Assembly (NCBI GenBank): GCA_963798705.1
Contig: CAWCTW010000005.1
Coordinates: forward strand, 248,001 to 312,000
Origin: AC-56 sp963798705
Lineage (GTDB): Bacteria > Actinomycetota > Thermoleophilia > Solirubrobacterales > 70-9
Length of the DNA stretch: 64,000 bases
Direction of reading: 5' to 3'
Within the stretch, counting starts at the first letter, position 1, and each line of letters begins with the position of its first letter. Of the stretch, positions 41,426-49,753 are shown piece by piece. Position numbers and translations under genes: made by a program. The notes under the pieces were generated by a model, which made no database searches, was not told the DNA's origin, and saw only the letters and a program-made list of their open reading frames with translations.

Positions 41426-42385
41426 TCAGCGGGCGCTGCCCGAGTCGAGCTTGCAGCCGGCGACGCTGACGCTGCAGCAGTCGCTCAGAGTGGCGATGAA
41501 CGCGCGCTCGGAAGGAGTGGACTCGCGGTCGTCGGGAATCAGAAGGTAGATCGAGCGGTGCATCGGCTCCGTGCCCTCGATCCGGAAGCTCACCAGCTCA
41601 CCTCGCTCGACCTCGTCCTCGACGACGAGCTTGCTGACGAAGCCAACTCCGAGTCCGACCTGTACCGAGCGCTTGATCGCCTCGTTTGAGTCGAGCTCCC
41701 AGCGATTGGTGGGCCTGTAGCCGGCCCTGGCCAGGTAGCGCTCGGCGACTGCCTGGGTGCTGGAGCCGGGCTCGCGAACCAGGAGCGTCCACCGCTCAAG
41801 CTCCCCAACCGAGGTCGCGCCGCGCCGCAGCTTGACTCGACCCGGGGCCGCGATCCCGACCAGCTCGTCGTCGAGGAACGGCTCCGCCCGAACACGGCGG
41901 GGAAGCTCGACCTCGCCGGCGATCCCGAGCGCGTACTCGCGCTTTCCCACCCTGTCGGCGACCCACGAGCTCGAGCCGATCGCGACGTCGACGTCGACGC
42001 CGGGATGGCGATCCGCGAAGCACTGGAGGATCGATGGCAGCACATAGGCGCCAGGCGTGGTCGAGGCGGCCAACGCCAGCGTCCCGGTCTCGGCGCCGCG
42101 GAGGGCCGCGAGCTCCTCCTCGAGACCGTGAAGTGTTTCGAGGACGCGGTTGGCGTGGCCGACGACGACCTCGCCGGCCTGCGTGAGCCGGCTGGCGCGG
42201 CCGTTTCGCTCGACGAGCTTCTCCCCGACCGCGGCCTCGAGCGTCTTCAGCTGCTTTGTGGCCGAGGGCTGGCTGACGTCGCACGCGTCGGCGGCGCCTG
42301 AGATCGACCCACGTCGCTGGACCTCCACGAGGAGGCGCAGCCGGGACGGATCGAGCGCGTCAACTATGCCAGTCGGGAAAGCCAT
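41426..42385 (-). CDS. LysR-family transcription regulator
   Basis: 319 residues. The N-terminal winged HTH (GSISGAADACDVSQPSATKQL) is followed by a periplasmic-binding-type effector domain (GTLALAASTTPGAYVLPSIL) of the CysB/CbbR class. It is divergent from the DsrE gene, and its first eight codons lie inside the 53-bp element that is repeated at 43275. The likely targets are the two divergent gene pairs that carry that element. Confidence 0.85.
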   Translation of the reverse strand: MAFPTGIVDALDPSRLRLLVEVQRRGSISGAADACDVSQPSATKQLKTLEAAVGEKLVERNGRASRLTQAGEVVVGHANRVLETLHGLEEELAALRGAETGTLALAASTTPGAYVLPSILQCFADRHPGVDVDVAIGSSSWVADRVGKREYALGIAGEVELPRRVRAEPFLDDELVGIAAPGRVKLRRGATSVGELERWTLLVREPGSSTQAVAERYLARAGYRPTNRWELDSNEAIKRSVQVGLGVGFVSKLVVEDEVERGELVSFRIEGTEPMHRSIYLLIPDDRESTPSERAFIATLSDCCSVSVAGCKLDSGSAR

Positions 42386-42413
42386 GTATAGGACGGATCG
42401 CCTAGGAGAATAG
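42361..42413. repeat. 53-bp divergent regulatory element, copy 1
   Basis: Runs from codon 8 of the LysR gene through its start and into the LysR-DsrE intergenic region. It matches 43275-43327 without gaps at 44 of 53 positions (hand count). It contains TATAGGAC and AGAATAG blocks shared by both copies, and in this copy TAGG and CCTA half-sites eight bases apart. Confidence 0.7.
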
Positions 42414-42467
42414 CTCCGGCTCGCCTACCTTGCCGGCGACGGGTGGAGAACAAAAAGGAGGCGTCTC

Positions 42468-42830
42468 ATGGCGAACCGAGTTGTCGTTGGCTGCACGCAC
42501 GGCGACGAGGGCCCGGATCGGGTCCTCGTCTCGTACCTCACCGCCGTCGCTGCGCTCGACCAAGGCAAGGACGTGGTGATGTGGTTGACCGTGGAGGGTG
42601 TTCGGCTGGCGCTTCGGGGCTATGCAGACCGAATCCGCGCCGACATGGATCCGCCCGTCGAGCGAGTGCACGGGCAGTTCATTGAGAAGGGCGGCCGCTT
42701 CTACGTTTGCCCGATCTGTTTCAACGAGAGCGATCTCGACGCCGGCGAGCTCGTCGAGAACGCAGAGCTCCAGGGCGCTACGCCGCTGATGGAGTTCGCG
42801 GCGCAGGGGGCGACGACTTTCAGCTACTGA
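42468..42830 (+). CDS. DsrE-family protein
   Basis: 120 residues of the DsrE/DsrF-like sulfurtransferase fold: VVVGCTHGDEGPDRVLVSYL, then the helix-strand repeat VVMWLTVEGVRLAL, and a cysteine pair in VCPICFNES. DsrE-type proteins carry sulfane sulfur on a Cys to partner enzymes. AAAAGGAGG precedes ATG 42468. It is divergent from lysR and upstream of a persulfide-type gene set, in line with a sulfur-carrier role. Confidence 0.8.
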   Translation: MANRVVVGCTHGDEGPDRVLVSYLTAVAALDQGKDVVMWLTVEGVRLALRGYADRIRADMDPPVERVHGQFIEKGGRFYVCPICFNESDLDAGELVENAELQGATPLMEFAAQGATTFSY

Positions 42831-42855
42831 CGAGCACCGCTGTTTGGCGATCGGA

Positions 42856-43254
42856 TCACCTCGGCGGCAGCGGGCCCGACGGGTCGAGCGCCATCGCGGA
42901 GTCGCGGTAGAAGGTGAGTGAGAGCGCCCGGTCTCCCTCAACGCGCCACACCATCGCGGCCCGCCGGTCGAGCTCGAGGCCACTCCCCCGCCCCACGCCC
43001 TTGGAATGGATGAGCGCCACGGTCCCGTGCTCGAGCTCCTTGATCTCGAGCGGCTCCCAGCTGAAGCTCTTCCAGACGTCGCTGACCTCGTCGTAGAAGC
43101 GCCTGATTCCCTCGTGCCCCTCGTAGACCGCCGGGTTCAGGACGCGGTCGGACATGTCGAGCCGGAACCCGGGATCGCAGATCGAGGTCAGGGCGTCGAT
43201 GTCGCCTCGGTTGAGAGCGTCGTGGGCCTGCCGCACGATCTCCGCGTCACTCAC
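42856..43254 (-). CDS. SnoaL-like (NTF2-fold) protein
   Basis: 132 residues: helix EIVRRQAHDALNRGDIDAL, DPGFRLDMSD, YEGHEGIRRFYDEV and the C-terminal strand SLTFYRDSAMAL. Start GTG 43254. It converges on the DsrE gene and is divergent from the DUF4395 gene, with the second copy of the 53-bp element in between. No enzymatic activity can be assigned. Confidence 0.75.
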   Translation of the reverse strand: MSDAEIVRQAHDALNRGDIDALTSICDPGFRLDMSDRVLNPAVYEGHEGIRRFYDEVSDVWKSFSWEPLEIKELEHGTVALIHSKGVGRGSGLELDRRAAMVWRVEGDRALSLTFYRDSAMALDPSGPLPPR

Positions 43255-43274
43255 GATTCCCTCACCCCCGGAAT

Positions 43275-43327
43275 CAACTATGCCGGTTGGGAAAGCCAGC
43301 TATAGGACAGTTCCACTAGAAGAATAG
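43275..43327. repeat. 53-bp divergent regulatory element, copy 2
   Basis: Lies between the SnoaL-like and DUF4395 genes, with the same orientation as copy 1. The part that encodes the LysR N-terminus in copy 1 is here non-coding: the ATG complement has changed (CAT to CAG), yet the frame still reads AFPTGIVD. This points to copying of the promoter together with the start of lysR. Confidence 0.7.
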
Positions 43328-43378
43328 ACCGAACCAGCCTAGATTCGGTCCCGGCTGAGTGACGAGAGGAGACGCAGT

Positions 43379-43873
43379 TTGGCCACTTGGTTTGCGACTT
43401 GGTCTCGGTCCTGTCTCACGATGCAGGGCTACGGAGCCGTATCTGACGCTGATCGTCGTCGCCTGTGGCTTGGGCTGCGCTTCGCTCCGGCGCTCTGCCT
43501 CGCCGGCATCGCCACCGGCACTGCTCTCCCCTCGCCCATCCTCCTCTTCGCGATCGCGGGCTCCGCTTTTCTCGGCGGCTTCGTCACGCCCAAGCATCCC
43601 TTCGACCATCTCTACGACCTGGCAGTCCGGCCATCTCTCGGCGGCCCCGGCATTCCGGATAGCCCTCCGCCCCGCCGCTTCGCCTGCCAGCTCGCGACAC
43701 CCTGGATCCTCGCCATCGCCACTGCCTTTCTGGCCGGCGCCGACACCATCGCCTGGATCCTCGCCGTGCCGCTGCTGGTGGCTGGCGCGGTGGTGACGAC
43801 GACGAACTGGTGTCTACCGTCATTCGTACACCGCCTGCTGTACCGTCGCGACGCGGGCGGCGCAACTGCATGA
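43379..43873 (+). CDS. DUF4395-type membrane protein
   Basis: 164 residues with four predicted helices. The C-terminal half shows the family pattern (RRFACQLATPWILAIATAF, AGAVVTTTNWCLPSFVHRL), with a Cys in the last helix. DUF4395 proteins often sit beside rhodanese, thioredoxin or MBL genes of sulfur metabolism. TTG 43379 has GAGAGGAG upstream; ATG 43421 is an alternative. The methyltransferase gene starts 20 bases after it. Confidence 0.75.
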   Translation: MATWFATWSRSCLTMQGYGAVSDADRRRLWLGLRFAPALCLAGIATGTALPSPILLFAIAGSAFLGGFVTPKHPFDHLYDLAVRPSLGGPGIPDSPPPRRFACQLATPWILAIATAFLAGADTIAWILAVPLLVAGAVVTTTNWCLPSFVHRLLYRRDAGGATA

Positions 43874-43893
43874 CAACCCAGGAAAGGAGTCCC

Positions 43894-44667
43894 ATGCCCA
43901 CCACCGCGCAACCGAACCTCGACGAGCTCGAGACCAAGGTCAAGGACATGTACCGCCATGTCGCTGAGGAGCCTGGCGGCGCCTACCACTTCGAGCTCGG
44001 GCGACCGCTGGCCGAGCGGCTCGGCTATCCAGCGGACGTTCTCGATCGGATCCCCGACAGCGCAACCGAGTCCTTCGCGGGGGTCGGCTACTTCTTCGAT
44101 CTCGCCGAGCTCAAAGTCGACGAAAGCGTCGTGGACCTCGGGAGCGGCTCGGGGATGGACGTCTTCTTCGCCGCCAACCGGGTCGGACCCGGCGGGCGCG
44201 TCGTCGGCGTCGACTTCACCGCCGAGCAGCTCGAGAAGGCCAGACGGCTGGCTCACGAGGCCGGCTTCGATCAGGTTGAGCTTCGCGAAGGACGCATCGA
44301 AGACGTGCCGGTCGAGACGGAGAGCTGTGACTGCGTGATCTCAAACGGGGTCGTCAACCTCGCGCCCGACAAGGCGCTGGTTTTCGCCGAGGCCGCGCGA
44401 GTTCTTCGGCCCGGCGGCCGGTTGGCGATCGCCGACATCGTCAGCGAGCGCCAGCTCAAGGAAGCGACCGTGTGCAACGCTGATCTGTGGGCCGCGTGCA
44501 TCGGTGGAGCCGCTCAGCAGGATGGCTACCGGGATGCGATCGAGTCGGCGGGTCTCGTGATCCAGGACTGGCGCGACAACCCGTACGAGTTCATCTCCGA
44601 TCAGGCTCTGAGCGCGAGCGCCAAGTACGGAGTGAGGAGCGTCTCGCTGCTGGCCGTCAAGCCGTGA
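43894..44667 (+). CDS. ArsM-like class I methyltransferase
   Basis: 257 residues. SAM-binding motifs are VVDLGSGSGMDVFFAA, VVGVDFTAEQL and the post-motif PGGRLAIADIV. Overall pattern and length follow arsenite methyltransferases (CDCVISNGVVNLAPDK, ADLWAACIGGA). The Cys that ArsM proteins carry in the SNCV position is Gly here, while a Cys remains in the ACIGGA loop. The acceptor may therefore be something other than arsenite, for example a sulfur or selenium species. AAAGGAG precedes ATG 43894. Confidence 0.8.
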   Translation: MPTTAQPNLDELETKVKDMYRHVAEEPGGAYHFELGRPLAERLGYPADVLDRIPDSATESFAGVGYFFDLAELKVDESVVDLGSGSGMDVFFAANRVGPGGRVVGVDFTAEQLEKARRLAHEAGFDQVELREGRIEDVPVETESCDCVISNGVVNLAPDKALVFAEAARVLRPGGRLAIADIVSERQLKEATVCNADLWAACIGGAAQQDGYRDAIESAGLVIQDWRDNPYEFISDQALSASAKYGVRSVSLLAVKP

Positions 44668-44729
44668 CCCCGCTCTCCAAGCGCATCGTCGTCTCCTGGA
44701 TCGCACGGACGTGATCCGGGCGGCGCTCT

Positions 44730-46013
44730 TCAGCTAGGTCCAGGAGCGCGAAGACGCTCCATCTCGGAGCCGGTGAGCGAGTGCCTTCGCGGACCGGGCA
44801 TATCGACCGCCACCCACAGCCCCGAGGCGGCAGTGAGGCCGGCAACGATGGCGATCGCCGCGCTGGCGTCGATGGCGTCGGCCAGCAGGCCAACCAGAAG
44901 CCCGCCGACCACATAGCCCATGTCCCGCCAAAAGCGATAGACGCCGACGCTGGGCGCTCGCGCGACCGGAGCCACGGCATCGGAGATGGCGGCGATCAGG
45001 GTGGGATAGACGAGCGCCGTCCCCGCCCCCATTCCCACCGCGGCGAGGGCCGCCAGGCCGACCGCCCCACCCGAGGCCGACAAGAGCGCGAGGGAGGCAG
45101 CCTGCACCAGCATCCCGGCGACGATCAACGGCTTTCGCCCGACCCTGTCCGACCAATGGCCGGTCCAGATCTGGCCCAGGCCCCAGATCCCCGGGTAAAT
45201 GCCCGCCACCAGTCCGATCTGGCCCGCCCCGGCGCCGTTCGCCGCCAAGAAGAGCGGCACGAGGCCCCAGGCCAGGGCATCGTTGAGGTTGTTGACCAGC
45301 CCCGCCTGCGAGCAGGAGCGAAGAGCCGGCACCCGGTAGGTGGCGTCGCCGAGGACGTCCCGCATGTGCGGGGCCGGGTCCGTCTCGTCGTGATGGCGCG
45401 CCTGCTCGAGCGCGACGTAGTCGGCGGTATCGCGGACGAAGAACCAGGAGACGAGCAGTCCCGCGGCCGCCACCGCGGCTCCGCCGACGACGAGCACGTC
45501 CCTGGCCACGAGCTCGCTGGCGAGCCACCCACTGGCCGCCGCCGCGACCGCGACTCCGCCGTAGCCGGCGGCCTCGTTGAGGCCCAGAGCAAAACCACGG
45601 CGCCGTGGCCCGACGAGGTCGATCTTCATCACCACCGTCATGGACCAGGCAAGCCCCTGGTTGATGCCGAGGAAGACGTTGGCCGCCACCACCCAGCCCC
45701 AGTTCGGCGCTACCGCGATCATGAGCGGCACGGGCAGCACGACGAGCCAGCCGAGGATCAGGAGGCGACGCCGGCCGATGCGCTCGGCCAGCGCGCCGGC
45801 GCCGAGATTCGAGAATGCCTTGGCGAGGCCGAAGGCGACGATGAACGACAGAACGGCAATGCTCGAGCCGACGCCAAACGAGTCCTGACCGATGAGTGGA
45901 AGCGTCGATCGCTCGAGGCCGACCATCGCCCCGACCAGGGCATTGACCGCGACCAAGAGCGCGAACTGCGGCAGGTTCTCCCGCAGGCCGAGCTCGATCT
46001 TGCCGGTGCTCAA
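44730..46013 (-). CDS. MFS transporter coupled to the MBL hydrolase
   Basis: 427 residues with twelve predicted helices and the loops AERIGRRRL and SDRVGRKP. It begins at TTG 46013, overlapping the MBL stop (TTGA), so the two are co-translated. The neighbours suggest transport of a sulfur compound, such as thiosulfate, sulfite or a thiol; the substrate is not readable from sequence. Confidence 0.85.
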   Translation of the reverse strand: MSTGKIELGLRENLPQFALLVAVNALVGAMVGLERSTLPLIGQDSFGVGSSIAVLSFIVAFGLAKAFSNLGAGALAERIGRRRLLILGWLVVLPVPLMIAVAPNWGWVVAANVFLGINQGLAWSMTVVMKIDLVGPRRRGFALGLNEAAGYGGVAVAAAASGWLASELVARDVLVVGGAAVAAAGLLVSWFFVRDTADYVALEQARHHDETDPAPHMRDVLGDATYRVPALRSCSQAGLVNNLNDALAWGLVPLFLAANGAGAGQIGLVAGIYPGIWGLGQIWTGHWSDRVGRKPLIVAGMLVQAASLALLSASGGAVGLAALAAVGMGAGTALVYPTLIAAISDAVAPVARAPSVGVYRFWRDMGYVVGGLLVGLLADAIDASAAIAIVAGLTAASGLWVAVDMPGPRRHSLTGSEMERLRAPGPS

Positions 46014-46774
46014 GCGACTGTGGCCAGCGGCCTGCCCGAGCGGTTGGCGGCGACGATTTCGGCCTGTCGCTCGGGCACAGGCGGAACGTCTTCGAGCAAT
46101 GCCGCGATGAACGCCTGCTCCGAATCGAATGCGAGCGCGTTGTTGTGGCGGCGCTCAAAGCCGATCGTCGAGGCGGGGTTGCCCGACAATCCGCGGCCAC
46201 ATACCGAGCCCGCGTAGTGAGCCGGGTAGAGGAGCAAATGGTCGGGGAGCACAAGCAGCCTCTCGGTGAGCGACCGGTAAAGCGCTCGAGCCATCCCCTC
46301 GACCGGCTGATCCCCACCCGCGTGGAGGTCTGGCCGCCCGGCGTCTCCCACCAGCAAGGCGTCGCCGGTGAGAACCATCCAGGGCTCATCGCCACGGCGG
46401 TGATCGGTCACCAGGTAGGCGTGGTGGGCTGAAGCATGGCCTGGGGTCGCGATCGCCTGGATCACCGTGTTTCCGAGCTTCACCAGCTCGCCGTCGGCGA
46501 GGGCATGGTGGTCGAACTCCGCCCCGGATCCCTCCGGCATGTATGCGGTGGCGCCGGTTCTCGCGACCAGCTCCGGGAGCCCCGAGACGTGGTCTGCCTG
46601 TACGTGGGTCTCGATTACCGCCGCGATCCGCGCGCCATTCGCCTCGGCGGTGGCGATGTAGTCGTCGACGAGCTCGGCGTGTGCGTCGACGACGGCGAGC
46701 TCGCCCACCGTGCCGCAGCCGAATAGGTATGACGCGCAGGCACCCTCGTCGTTCAGGAATTGGCGGAAGATCAT
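46010..46774 (-). CDS. MBL-fold hydrolase of the persulfide dioxygenase (ETHE1-like) type
   Basis: 254 residues. Metal motifs are ETHVQADHVSG, TPGHASAHH and LTGDALLVGDAGRPDL. The second His of the usual THxHADH motif is Gln, but the residues matching the iron ligands of ETHE1 (first His of that motif, the PGH His, and the GD Asp) are kept, so a mononuclear iron persulfide dioxygenase is possible. It would oxidise glutathione or other persulfides to sulfite. ATG 46774 starts the fold; the frame continues upstream without homology. Confidence 0.85.
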   Translation of the reverse strand: MIFRQFLNDEGACASYLFGCGTVGELAVVDAHAELVDDYIATAEANGARIAAVIETHVQADHVSGLPELVARTGATAYMPEGSGAEFDHHALADGELVKLGNTVIQAIATPGHASAHHAYLVTDHRRGDEPWMVLTGDALLVGDAGRPDLHAGGDQPVEGMARALYRSLTERLLVLPDHLLLYPAHYAGSVCGRGLSGNPASTIGFERRHNNALAFDSEQAFIAALLEDVPPVPERQAEIVAANRSGRPLATVA

Positions 46775-46859
46775 CACCGCAACCGTAGGGGCAAACTCGC
46801 CAGGCTCCAAGAGCCGTTCAGCAATACGACGATTGCCCAATGTGAATGGGAACCGACGC

Positions 46860-48227
46860 TCAGGTGGCCCGGGCCACACGTCGAGCCACTGTCACGGGGG
46901 TACCGTGGCGCGGCGAGAAGGTGATGTTGCGACGGGCGATCCGTTCCGGGCCGCGGCGCGCGAGCCGCAGCTCGCAGCGACTCACGACCTCGCGCACGAC
47001 CACCCGCATCTCGAATTCGGCAAACGCCGCGCCGAGACACCGACGCACACCGCCTCCGAACGGAATCCATCCATACGTCGTCGGCGGGTTGTCGAGGAAG
47101 CGCTCCGGGCTGAATGTCAGAGGGTTCGGATAGAGATCGGGGCGAGTGTGGGTGAGCCAGATCGCGGGGGTCACGTCGGTGCCCGCCGGGAGGGTGTAGC
47201 CGTTCACGGGAAGCTCCGCGTGGACTCGGCGACCTGCGAGCGGAATCACGGGACGTAGGCGGAGTGACTCGGAGATCACCGCGCGCAGATACTCGTCGCT
47301 CCCGGAGCCAAGCTCGTCCCGAAGGCGGCCGAGCACGGCGAGGTTTCGGAGCAGCAGGTCGAAGGTCCAGGCAAGCGCGGTGGCCGTGGTCTCATGTCCG
47401 GCGAGAAGCAGGGTCATCAGCTGATCGCGGAGCTCGTCGTCGCCCATGGAGCTCCCGTCCTCGAACCGGCTGGCCATGAGCTGGGAGAGGATGTCGGTCC
47501 GGTCCTCGAGCCTCGGATCTACGCGCCGGTCGGCGATCTCGGCGGCGAGGATCTCGTCCACCTCATCGTTCGTGCGGCGGATCTCATCGAGTGGCCCGGA
47601 GCGCCCCAGGCGCCGGGCGATCAGCACGCGGAACTGAAGAGCCGGCGACGAGCTCTCTCGCAGTAGCCCGGAGAGCAGCGCTCGGAGTCTGCCCAGCCTG
47701 CCCTCATCACTCACGCCGAAGACCGCTCGCAGAATCACCTCGAGTGTCACCGCTTGCATTCGCGGATGGATCGCAAACTGCTCCTCGAGCGGCCAGGCAT
47801 CGATCTCGCGCTCGACGATCTCCTCGACCAAGGGTCCAAACGCATGCATTCGCTCGCCATGGAACGCCGGGACCATCAGCCTCCGCCTCATCAGATGCTC
47901 ACGCCCTTCGAGCAGGAGCACCGAACGCGGGCCCATCACCGGCCGCAGCGCCACGCTTCGCCCCGGCGGCAGTCCGCTCTCGCGGCTCTTGTAGAGGGCG
48001 GCGATCGCGTCCGGATCGGAGACCATGACCATCGGTGTCTGGAAGCCGACGAACTTGACGCTGAACGCGTCACCGTGACGCCGCCGGCAGCGGTCCATGA
48101 ACTCGATCGGTCGAAACAGCCAAGTGACCGTCTGAACCGCCGGCGGCGCCCCGGGTCCCGGAGGCAGGCCGGCGGCCGTGTGGAGTGGTCCTGAGCCAGA
48201 CGAGCTGGTGGCCGGTACCTGCGCCAT
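46860..48227 (-). CDS. Cytochrome P450
   Basis: 455 residues. The I-helix AGHETT, the K-helix ESLRLRP and the heme loop FGGGVRRCLGAAFAEFE with its Cys ligand are all present. The N-terminus lacks a clear membrane anchor, so it is probably a soluble bacterial type needing ferredoxin. Substrate unknown. It lies 86 bases upstream of the MBL gene on the same strand and may share its transcript. Confidence 0.9.
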   Translation of the reverse strand: MAQVPATSSSGSGPLHTAAGLPPGPGAPPAVQTVTWLFRPIEFMDRCRRRHGDAFSVKFVGFQTPMVMVSDPDAIAALYKSRESGLPPGRSVALRPVMGPRSVLLLEGREHLMRRRLMVPAFHGERMHAFGPLVEEIVEREIDAWPLEEQFAIHPRMQAVTLEVILRAVFGVSDEGRLGRLRALLSGLLRESSSPALQFRVLIARRLGRSGPLDEIRRTNDEVDEILAAEIADRRVDPRLEDRTDILSQLMASRFEDGSSMGDDELRDQLMTLLLAGHETTATALAWTFDLLLRNLAVLGRLRDELGSGSDEYLRAVISESLRLRPVIPLAGRRVHAELPVNGYTLPAGTDVTPAIWLTHTRPDLYPNPLTFSPERFLDNPPTTYGWIPFGGGVRRCLGAAFAEFEMRVVVREVVSRCELRLARRGPERIARRNITFSPRHGTPVTVARRVARAT

Positions 48228-48293
48228 GAGACCAGCCTAAGGGTCGGCGCACGGCGCAACCAGGCGCAGCCCGGCGAGATCCCCGATGTTCGA

Positions 48294-48788
48294 CTACAGA
48301 CGCCCGCGCATCTCGGTGATGCGCCCATGGTTCATGGGTTTCCAGGACAGAATCTCCGACGGGTGCACGAGGATCGCGCCCGAGTCCGCATCGAGATCGC
48401 GATCGGGGCTGAGCTCACCGGTGATCTCGACCAGGATCGAGCTCTCGAGCCCGGCCTCCTTCTCGACCAGGTAGCGGTACAGCCCGGCTTCGGTCGGGAA
48501 AACGCTCACCCCGGCCCTCTTGGTGCGGCTGATCTCACCGCTGCCCTCGCACGCAGGACAGACGTCTTCGTACTCCACCCGCCCGCGACATGCCGGACAA
48601 GACTCGATCGAACCGTTCTCGATGCACGAAAGGCAGCGGTAGCGGCAGCGACCGGAGGCCGAGCACTTGTCGCAGCGCCCGTGGTCCGCATCGCCCCAGG
48701 GCGTCGAGAACTGCTTGTCCGGGTCCAGGAGATCAGCCGGATCCAGATCCGCGTCGGCGTGGTGAAAAAATGTGGTCGCGCTCGCCAT
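48294..48788 (-). CDS. DnaJ-type zinc-finger domain protein
   Basis: 164 residues. The middle has repeated CxxC units (CDKCSASGRC, CLSCIENG, CPACRGR, CPACEGSG) like the cysteine-rich zinc region of DnaJ, but without a J domain. The N-terminal ASATTFFHHADADLDPADLL and the C-terminal part resemble no known domain to me. ATG 48788 is used because the upstream extension overlaps an unrelated stretch. Confidence 0.65.
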   Translation of the reverse strand: MASATTFFHHADADLDPADLLDPDKQFSTPWGDADHGRCDKCSASGRCRYRCLSCIENGSIESCPACRGRVEYEDVCPACEGSGEISRTKRAGVSVFPTEAGLYRYLVEKEAGLESSILVEITGELSPDRDLDADSGAILVHPSEILSWKPMNHGRITEMRGRL

Positions 48789-48917
48789 GACCCTCCGGTG
48801 AGCGATACCCCGTTGGGCCGGCTGTTCATCCTCGCCGTGGCCCGCGGACAGCAACGATTAGCCGGATTCTCCGCGGGTACCGGCGCCACACAAGCGGCAA
48901 TCAATCGAGGAGGAGTT

Positions 48918-49154
48918 ATGGAGGCGTCCGCACAGGAGTCGGGTCAGGTCACCGGCACGAAGGACAAGGACTACAACCTGATCTGGTTCGTCGAGCAGTG
49001 CCTGAGCAACGTGCTCCGGCTCGAGACCTACATCCAGGACGCTGAGCGGGACGGGGACTCCGAGCTCGCCGAGTTCTTCCGGCGTGCCCAGGCGGAGAGC
49101 CGCAAGGGCGCGGAGCAGGGCAAGGACAAGCTCGGCCAGCGTCTGTCCGCGTAA
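48918..49154 (+). CDS. Small helical acidic protein
   Basis: 78 residues, one likely helical hairpin (YNLIWFVEQCLSNVLRLETYI, SELAEFFRRAQAESRKGAE). GGAGGAG directly before ATG 48918 is a strong ribosome site. It is followed 17 bases later by another small stress-type gene. Function unknown; pattern and context resemble small general stress proteins. Confidence 0.7.
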   Translation: MEASAQESGQVTGTKDKDYNLIWFVEQCLSNVLRLETYIQDAERDGDSELAEFFRRAQAESRKGAEQGKDKLGQRLSA

Positions 49155-49171
49155 CTCGAAAGGAGGATGCC

Positions 49172-49378
49172 ATGGCCAAGGACCACGGTTCCGGCGTCAA
49201 GGACGACAAGCAGTACGAGGGCCTTCGCGAGAAGGGGATGAGCAAGCAGCGCGCCGCGTCGATCGCCAACTCGTCCAATGCCTCGAGCAAGGGCGGGGAG
49301 AAGAGCGGCAAGGGCAGCGGCGGCTCCAAGTCCCAGAAGCGAGCCGCGGGCCGGGAGGGCGGCAGGAAGTCGAGCTGA
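49172..49378 (+). CDS. DUF7218-type small basic protein
   Basis: 68 residues. The N-terminal pattern MAKDHGSGVKDDKQYEGLR and EKGMSKQRAASIANSS match the DUF7218 group, with a Gly/Ser/Lys-rich disordered tail. GAAAGGAGG precedes ATG 49172. Such proteins are common stress-related small proteins of actinobacteria; the molecular role is not known. Confidence 0.7.
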   Translation: MAKDHGSGVKDDKQYEGLREKGMSKQRAASIANSSNASSKGGEKSGKGSGGSKSQKRAAGREGGRKSS

Positions 49379-49478
49379 CGCCTGGAGATCTCGGAGATCA
49401 CGTGGTGGGCGCCATCCTCGAGGATGCGACGAGACGATCACCTCGCGAACCCACGGCCACTCGTCTCCCTCCCCGAGC

Positions 49479-49682
49479 TGCCTGGCTCGCGCGGGAGAGA
49501 TCGAGCGCGCCGAGGCGCTCTTCGACCAGGTCACCGGCTACGTCAACGACGTCGGCCTGCTCGCCGAGGAGATCGACACTGCCACGGGCGAGCAACTCGG
49601 CAACTTCCCGCAGGCCTTCAGCCACGTCGGCTTGATCAACGCCGCGCACGCGATCGACAAGGCGAAGGGGATGATCGACTGA
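49479..49682 (+). pseudogene. C-terminal remnant of a GH15 glucosidase gene
   Basis: The frame reads CLARAGEIERAEALFDQ, then GLLAEEIDTATGEQLGNFPQ and AFSHVGLINAA, ending in a proper stop at 49682. This is the last 65 or so residues of a GH15 protein, including the catalytic-base region. No upstream part of the gene is present. It differs clearly from the intact GH15 at 13 kb (SEEADPATGELLGNYPQAL), so it is not a recent copy of that gene. Confidence 0.8.
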
Positions 49683-49753
49683 ACGTCAGCAGCCGCGAGA
49701 CGCGCTGACGAGTCTGCTCGAACCGAACCACCAGCGCCGACTCCGCTCCTAGA

